60,000 bases of DNA from Polytrichum commune. Lineage: Eukaryota > Streptophyta > Polytrichopsida > Polytrichales > Polytrichaceae. Position 1 is the first letter of the stretch. Each line of letters starts with the position of its first letter. Shown here piece after piece: positions 54,593-60,000 of the stretch. The translations under genes were made by a program, and so were the position numbers. The stretch spans positions 60,296,533 through 60,356,532 of the forward strand of contig OX485804.1 in NCBI GenBank assembly GCA_950295325.1. Reading direction: 5' to 3'. The notes beneath the pieces were generated by a model. The model was not told where the DNA came from. It was given only the letters and a program-made list of their open reading frames with translations, and searched no databases.

Positions 54593-56201
54593 TAATTATT
54601 TTGTCCGGTTGGCGACACGTATCCGAGGGATGACTTCCTCCACAATTGCTACAATTAAACTCTTGACCTTCGGACCAACATTGTCCTTGAGCGTGCCACC
54701 TTCCACAAAAGGGATGAAATTCCTTCTTCTCTAAATTTTGGCCACCTTGCCCTCTAGGTTGTGGTCCTCTATTGCTTCCATTTCCATAGTGAGGTGGCGC
54801 TTGACCTCGTTGATTTTGTTGAGGTGGGTTACCGTTTCCTCTTTGGTCACGGTTTTGTCCACTTCTACAAAATTGACGCGTGTGGCCCGGTTGGCCACAT
54901 TGGACACACCATAATCCGGAAGAATGCCTACCCGACTCAACCGGGGGTGGAGGCCCCGGTTGTTGACTCCGGATCATTAATGACATTTGATCCGTGAGGC
55001 TTTGCATTTGTTTTATCATAGCCTCTTGGAATCCTAGTTGGCTAGCACCTAGTCTTCTCTCAACCTCCTCCAAGTGTGGATCCGTTCTAGGGGCCGGTAG
55101 TGCCAAAAGAGGTGCCGGTTCCCTAACCGCTAAAGGTCGGGGACCGGTGTCCACAATGGCATATGGAATTTGGTTCTCATACTTAGCGGGTTCTACCGCT
55201 ACCACCCTAGGGCGTATGGGGATGAATTGTGGGATCAATTCATCCTCCCTTCTCCATAGCCTTTCGTGATCTTTATCCAAGTTTTCAATATCTCTAGCCG
55301 CACGCTTGGCATCCGCCAAGGTCAAGGGATTCCTTTCTAGAACACCCCTAATAGTTCCGGACTTAAAAAACCCTTGAATGAAAAATTGCTTTAGCGTGTC
55401 GTCGTTGAGCATGGTACCCACAAATCTAGTGCACACTAAATCAAACCTCCTAATGTAAGCCGAAATTTCTTCCTCCCTTCCTTGCTTCAATGACGACAAT
55501 GCCCTTAATGCGGTACTTTGACCCACTTCCGGCCTAAATTCGTTAAGAAACTCCCTTTGTAATTGTTCCCATCCCCTAAAATGTCCCTCGGCATGATCCC
55601 GATACCATTCATAGGCTTCCCCCTCTAGAGTGGTAGGAAACCACACTAACCAATAACCCGGGTCGGTTATGAGGAAGCTAGCCAACCGTTCGATATACCG
55701 TTCCATGTGCCGAGAGGGGTCCTCATCCTTGGTCCCATAAAATTTAGGGAGATGAGATGGCATATCCATCGCCGCTAAATTTTGTGGAACCACAATTGGT
55801 AGGCCTCTTGGCCTAACCAATGGGTCTATTGGAGGTATAGGAGGTATGGGCGGAATTGGGGGTATGGGTGGTGGATCCATCCCCCGTTCCTCGGCCATGG
55901 TGACCGGTGAACTATTCAACAATCCCCTATCAACTTCTACCGGGAATTCTTCTCTAAGTGTGTAATTTTCCGAAGAAGTTTCACCACTCAATTTGGAGGG
56001 AGTGATCTCCTCTTCAAGTTGAGCTCCAAGTTCTAAGGTGTCTAGAATTGACCTAGTCCTAGGTTCGACGTTCAAACAACTCTCTATTCTAACATTATCT
56101 TGTTCTAATCTATCACTGATTTTAGAGGACCGCCTCTTTCGAGTAGATTTCTCTAGTCCTACTATTAAACTTGGTTTTTGTGAGCGAGTCCTACCTTGCA
56201 T
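54495..56201 (-). CDS. gag: Ty3 Gag polyprotein
   Basis: 568 residues from ATG at 56,201. Residues 111-125 are a Pro-Pro-Ile repeat (12 bp-like units in DNA). About 150-320 is the retrotransposon capsid domain (WFPTTLEGEAYEWYRDHAEG, then WEQLQREFLNEFRP, then EEISAYIRRFDLVCTRF). The C-terminal third is Gln/Gly/Pro-rich with a CCHC zinc knuckle at C432-C435-H440-C445, a looser Cys/His set at 499-508, and a third knuckle-like motif C517-C520-H524-C529. Gag forms the particle and binds element RNA. The 5' leader between LTR and start is about 0.9 kb. The gag end overlaps the pol frame by 98 nt. Confidence 0.9.
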   Translation of the reverse strand: MQGRTRSQKPSLIVGLEKSTRKRRSSKISDRLEQDNVRIESCLNVEPRTRSILDTLELGAQLEEEITPSKLSGETSSENYTLREEFPVEVDRGLLNSSPVTMAEERGMDPPPIPPIPPIPPIPPIDPLVRPRGLPIVVPQNLAAMDMPSHLPKFYGTKDEDPSRHMERYIERLASFLITDPGYWLVWFPTTLEGEAYEWYRDHAEGHFRGWEQLQREFLNEFRPEVGQSTALRALSSLKQGREEEISAYIRRFDLVCTRFVGTMLNDDTLKQFFIQGFFKSGTIRGVLERNPLTLADAKRAARDIENLDKDHERLWRREDELIPQFIPIRPRVVAVEPAKYENQIPYAIVDTGPRPLAVREPAPLLALPAPRTDPHLEEVERRLGASQLGFQEAMIKQMQSLTDQMSLMIRSQQPGPPPPVESGRHSSGLWCVQCGQPGHTRQFCRSGQNRDQRGNGNPPQQNQRGQAPPHYGNGSNRGPQPRGQGGQNLEKKEFHPFCGRWHAQGQCWSEGQEFNCSNCGGSHPSDTCRQPDKIINVPYPVANPQQQARDNMRGARPQGVPANELIL

Positions 56202-57085
56202 TCCATAAGAATCGATCGACCCTCACTTGACCACACATAATCCTAGCAATTCCCCTCTTAATATTTTCACTTGTCTTGGTGTGGTTATAATTTTTTTAGG
56301 AGGTGAGGAAAAGAACCTGCAAGCCCACTTAGGTGAAAGAATCCCAATAGGGGATAGGCATGTTCATGTTAATTTTTTGGTTAAGTCGGAGCATCACCTC
56401 CGCACCTTCCCGCAAATTAACACTCACCACAATACCGATTGTGAGGGGGTGACCTTCCGAGTAGATTATGTTAAAAGTCGAGGCTTCACCCTTCAACTTC
56501 TCACACCATCCACAATTCGGGAATTACCCTCTACAACGGATAACAACAATCACGAGTACAAAAGGCATTCCTTAATTAGTTAATGAGTTCACTTTGAAGA
56601 AATAAACATACCTTGAGCAATCGCATCCCCCTGTGAGTTAGCACTCCCCTCAATCGTGACTCAATGTAACAACACCATAAACTTTGTGAAATATTAATTT
56701 AATCTAGAGCATGAAATGACAACTCCCAAAACTTTGAGACTCACCCCGAGGTGAGTGTCAAAGTTCAATGTCCTAAGGTGAATTTACCCTCTAATGTTTT
56801 AATGAGCTACTCGGTTATAGGTTCCTTTTAAGTTCTTAGCAAATCCCCAAAAAGGTTGAGGACGTACCTTCGCCGCGCTCCTTCCTCAAAAATGAATTTG
56901 CGTAATTGACAATGCAATTCATTCCAAGGAATAGTTGAAATACAATGAATTCAAATGTAACCCAAAGAGAGAATACTTACCGAGTTTCGGGTGCTCCTTC
57001 CCTTCTCTCAAGTTTGTGTCTCCAATTTTTCCTAGTTGCCTCCAAGTCTCCTAGTCGCCTCCAAGTCTTGTAACTACCTTCCGCT
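56202..57085 (-). other. Ty3 5' leader upstream of gag
   Basis: Untranslated leader and packaging region between the primer-binding site and gag ATG. An antisense frame at 56,227-56,583 has no recognisable domain and is treated as incidental. Confidence 0.6.
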
Positions 57086-57110
57086 TCGCTCCCGGCGGAC
57101 GCACCAATTA
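57086..57110 (-). promoter_or_regulatory. Primer-binding site candidate
   Basis: Directly inside the 5' LTR, the sense strand reads TAATTGGTGCGTCCGCCGGG. TTGG(T/C)G followed by a GC-rich stretch is the usual look of plant Ty3 primer-binding sites, complementary to the CCA end of a tRNA. The tRNA is not identified. The pattern is nearest to the tRNA-Asp type site but does not match it well. Confidence 0.55.
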
Positions 57111-58609
57111 TGTGAGGCCAAACCCCCCACCCTTAAGCGTCCGTAGTCCGAGTAGTGGGTTTGGGCTCACATTCCTCCGCGGTATTGGATTTGGACTTGG
57201 ATGAGTCCATAGTGCAAGGTTCACCCTTCAAGTGGTCTTGGATTTAACTAGTTCCTTCATAAACCCAGGTCCTTCATAAACCCAGCTCCTTAGCTTCTAA
57301 CTAAACAAACCCAGGTCCTTCATAAACCCAGCTCTTTACTTTCTAACTAAACAAACCCAGCTCCTTCATAAACCCAGCTCCTTCATGAACCCACAACTTT
57401 GTAGTTGTAATCCCCAACTACCTCACTAATTATTCAAGCCCTTAACTAATCTTCCTACCTAATTTCCCTAATTCTACTAACAACCCCTTTCTAATCACAC
57501 AATTCTTCTCTAATCCTAAAATCCTAAAATCCTAGAGAGGAGAGGGGGAGAGAGAATTTCCTAACTTCACTAAGACTAACTAATCCACACAAGTATATTT
57601 TTGCACTCATCACAACATCAAGTGCTCAACTCTTAAACATGGAACTTGCAACCACGTGTATTCAAAACATGAACTTTAAGTACCACAAATTGGAATCATG
57701 AATTAACTTTAAAATCCTTCACGTCAACACTAATTCTACCAAGAGGTGAAGCCCTCTTCAAGGCTAACAAGCCTTGGCTCTCAAACTAAAAACTAAGCAC
57801 ACACATGTGCTCCAATATGGCTTCCCACACCCACACTTATAACTCGTGGGGTGCCTTGGAGCACAAAGGAAAGAGAGGATGAGTGAGGGAAGAATGAGGG
57901 ATTATATAGTAAGCTTGAGGGGGTGAGCACCCTCAAGGCTCACGATAAGCCCTTGAGATTTCCTCCTACTTAGTAGGCGCCAATCCTATCTTCTAAGCCT
58001 TCCTCCCTCAAATGATCAACAAGGATCCTAATTCGAACATTTAACTAGCCTTGGCTTTCTACCTACCACACTTTACCAAACTTGGGATGCTTCAACCCAA
58101 ACTTAGCCTCCTTCGCTTTCCGCCGCCATAACTTTCTCCCCTTACTTTCCCAAATCGTCGCTCACCACTTAATTCAAACCACGATGCTTAACTCGTGATT
58201 TGATTGGTGCTTTGAGAATTTGCTTATCCTCCACCTTGCATTCTTCCTTGGGCCTTCCCCATTAAGTGGCCATGATGAGGTGGTCCACTTGTGCGCTCCA
58301 TGTGATCCTCCATTCATCCCAATTCGAATGCACTTGCCTCTTGAGTCACTTTGGTTGTCTCCATCCATTTGTACTAGCCTACTCACTAACTACTCAATCC
58401 AAGTTCTCCTTACCTATCCTCATTCACTCAAATCCTTCCGAAGGTAAAAACACAATAACAACTCACATCCTAGCCTCTTACAACATGGTACTTCTAAGAC
58501 TAACATTTCACTCTTTTTATATTTTTGTGAAGTAACATGCTACTTCAAAGTGCATCAACTAACGTTTCAAGGGTCTAAGACTAAATGTGGGCACCCTTTT
58601 GGGCTCACA
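57111..58609 (-). repeat. 5' LTR of the Ty3 element
   Basis: This is a copy of 48,416-49,914, shifted by 8,695 bp throughout. It should carry the active promoter. A TATA box candidate lies about 700 bp into it (57,901-57,910). Open frames in the LTR are the same in both copies and show no domain. Confidence 0.95.
57901..57910 (-). promoter_or_regulatory. TATA box candidate in the 5' LTR
   Basis: The minus strand reads ACTATATAAT about 705 bp from the U3 start, leaving about 790 bp for R and U5. Plant LTR promoters commonly use CTATATAA. The same site is at 49,206-49,215 in the other LTR. Confidence 0.6.
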
Positions 58610-58614
58610 CATAT
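58610..58614 (+). repeat. Target-site duplication CATAT (right)
   Basis: Exact copy of 48,411-48,415. LINE sequence resumes at 58,615. Confidence 0.95.
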
Positions 58615-60000
58615 ACAAAATACTGGATCACAAACAAAAACAATCTACCGACCATAACGGAATAAAAAGAACAGTCACGTCATACCTATGTCAATCGACT
58701 ACAACAAATAACCACACATACAACAAATGGCAAACCCCAAGGGACCTATACCCCTATTGCGATGCCAACACATGCAACCACAACACCGTCCTACTTACCC
58801 ATTACTACACGGAAAGACAACACAAACACTTCTCAAACATTATTAATGCCTACTTCTCCACAGAACAACAAAGAGACACGAGATATGTCATACCTACCAC
58901 AATAATTCCACTAGCACATATTTCTATTAATGAATGCAACCCAGAAAATGACATCGAAACCAACTCCGATACAATCCAAATACAATTCGACGTCGCTCAC
59001 ATATACGAAGATAATGGTAGGCACCTCATCACCATCCCGAAAACTAGACTAATGTGGTTATGGAAACAATACCAATTGGCAAAAAACACCACACATGGGC
59101 TAGAACCGCCCACCCAATATTTTGAAACCGAAATTGTCTGGTTATATCAAAAATATAAATACCGAATCCCGAAAAATGACCCACTCAAACGTGCCCAATA
59201 CACAATACCAACCCCAATATTGGATCTCCTAATAACCACATTCAATATCAACCAGTCATACTTCTCATCCCCAGTGACATGCCCCACGCAACTCACCCAA
59301 TTCTACTCGCCATTCTCGCGTGACATAATATTTGGATCCTTAGGGAAAGCATTTGACCACAAATGGCAAGGAATAGGATACGCTCACCCCCACAACCGAA
59401 ACAGACCTACAACAAGCCATTCACTGGGCTCGCATGGCGGCCCAAAATGATCCATATACAATCACTATACTTATATCTCCGGATACTGACTTGTACAAAA
59501 ACCCAAACCCGCACGTAGGTCCATTCCTGGACACACACATCATTGCCCACTTTACAGCCGATACGATTACATATGAAGAACCCACAATACCTCCCGAACT
59601 CAATATTACAAGAAAAGAACCGTCTACCCTACAAATATTTTGTATCCACCACCAAAACAATAACATAGGCACCTATGAACAAATGAAATTACTAAAGGAC
59701 ATAGCAGACAATCTCCAAATATTACAAAGTCACACCCAAATTGCACCACCCACCCCTTCAAACATCACAGTGAACTCTAGTAAAAAATGGTCTAAATCAA
59801 ACTACCCAAATATACCCCCAAACAATAACATTCCCACCCCACAACTCCCAAACTACCAAACAAACCTACCACTAAAATTCCACCCCCAATTCAGCTACTA
59901 CACTGATGGCTCCTTTATGAAACCCAAAGAAATAGCCCCCGGGGAATGGAGTAGAGAAAGAGCTGGATACGGTATCTACAGCCCCAAAGGGCTAAACATC
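58615..60000 (+). pseudogene. LINE ORF2 C-terminal region with RNase H start, truncated by window end
   Basis: LINE coding resumes after the Ty3 element. The main frame (to 59,450) is shifted by one base from the frame left of the insertion. It contains CDANTCNHN (about 58,762, a possible Cys/His motif), NECNPENDIE and MWLWKQYQLAK. At about 59,373-59,400 the reading changes by +1 to LQQAIHWARMAAQND and stays open to the window end. YTDGSF at 59,899-59,916, followed by GEWSRERAGYGIYS, is the first catalytic Asp motif of an RNase H domain (Asp codon 59,905). RNase H removes template RNA during reverse transcription. The rest lies beyond the window. Homology with the relic at 22.0-22.6 kb supports that this stretch is protein-coding in origin. 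Confidence 0.8.

Larger units (their letters stand above)
48416..58609 (-). mobile_element. Complete Ty3/gypsy LTR retrotransposon (10,194 bp), very young
   Basis: Two 1,499-bp direct LTRs (48,416-49,914 and 57,111-58,609) that look identical everywhere I compared them bound an internal region. On the minus strand that region encodes gag then pol with uninterrupted frames. CATAT flanks the whole on both sides. Sense is minus, so the 5' LTR is the right-hand one. Pol order is protease, RT, RNase H, integrase, as in Ty3/Metaviridae elements. No chromodomain follows the integrase, which points to the non-chromovirus plant lineages (Athila/Tat side). It splits the LINE ORF2. No additional env-like frame is seen. 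Confidence 0.95.
38693..60000 (+). mobile_element. Long LINE-type non-LTR retrotransposon with a 2A motif, interrupted by a Ty3 element and running off the window
   Basis: On the plus strand, in order: a tandem-repeat leader, ORF1 (39,629-41,434), a repetitive A/C-rich spacer, ORF2 with 2A motif (43,843 onward), APE-type endonuclease, reverse transcriptase, and after the Ty3 insertion (48,416-58,609) more ORF2 sequence ending in an RNase H motif at the window edge. Excluding the insertion, at least 11.1 kb is present, long for a plant LINE. That ORF1 and ORF2 belong to one element is inferred from their order, shared strand and adjacency. Neither a 3' tail nor a target-site duplication is in view. 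ORF2 carries one in-frame stop and several frame changes, so this copy is defective. Presence of RNase H together with APE fits the I/L1-type clades. The exact clade is not settled. Confidence 0.8.

Noticed and set aside
56227-56583. 118-codon antisense frame in the Ty3 leader as an env-like or regulatory gene
   Set aside because: No transmembrane segment or recognised motif is present, and it lies on the strand opposite to gag and pol.
58174-58535. Open frames within both LTRs of the Ty3 element
   Set aside because: They are present in both LTRs only because the LTRs are copies. They show no domain and overlap on opposite strands.

Overview
The window looks like nuclear DNA of a land plant with a large, repeat-filled genome. 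I found no convincing single-copy host gene and no rRNA, tRNA or CRISPR array. The recognisable content is plant-type Ty3/gypsy elements (one intact, two decayed, several solo LTRs), LINE-type non-LTR elements, Tourist/Harbinger, hAT and pogo-type DNA elements, a SANT/NAM-associated gene remnant of the PIF/Harbinger kind, and minisatellites. The species cannot be told from the sequence.

Layout. 1-5 kb: short inverted-repeat elements, including a Tourist-like element nested in an older MITE and a hAT-type MITE. 5.2-8.6 kb (minus): decayed Ty3 pol, then a DUF4283-like fragment. 10-15 kb: foldback elements and a pogo/Tigger-type element keeping the C-terminal end of its transposase. 15.5-17.0 kb: solo LTR with a perfect 5-bp target-site duplication (TSD). 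19.3-25.7 kb: a decayed antisense LINE, a diverged solo LTR, and two near-identical solo-LTR-like insertions in opposite orientation. 26.8-30.5 kb: a Tourist-like MITE, a decayed chromovirus 3' end split by a second hAT MITE, and a 39-bp minisatellite. 31-32.3 kb: SANT/NAM-associated gene remnant. 33-38 kb: inverted-repeat elements and minisatellites.

38.7-60 kb is the most interesting part. A long LINE-type element on the plus strand has a 5' tandem-repeat array, ORF1 (RRM-like plus coiled coil, ATG at 39,629), and a 2.4-kb A/C-rich spacer with two imperfect tandem copies of the ORF2 5' end. ORF2 starts MASA at 43,843 and carries a virus-like 2A motif (DIEPNPGP) at residue 99|100, before an APE-type endonuclease, a reverse transcriptase and, at the window edge, an RNase H motif. 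The LINE reading frame has decayed (one in-frame stop and several frame changes). It is split at 48,415 by a complete 10,194-bp Ty3/gypsy element (48,416-58,609, sense strand minus) with LTRs of equal length (1,499 bp) that look identical, TSD CATAT, and open gag and pol. The Ty3 element is therefore very young and inserted into an already decaying LINE.

How the parts relate: the LTR ends at 15.5 kb and 22.7-25.7 kb resemble those of the intact Ty3 element, so that family has been active here more than once. The antisense relic at 21-22.6 kb is a diverged relative of the 2A-bearing LINE, so that family too has a history at this locus.
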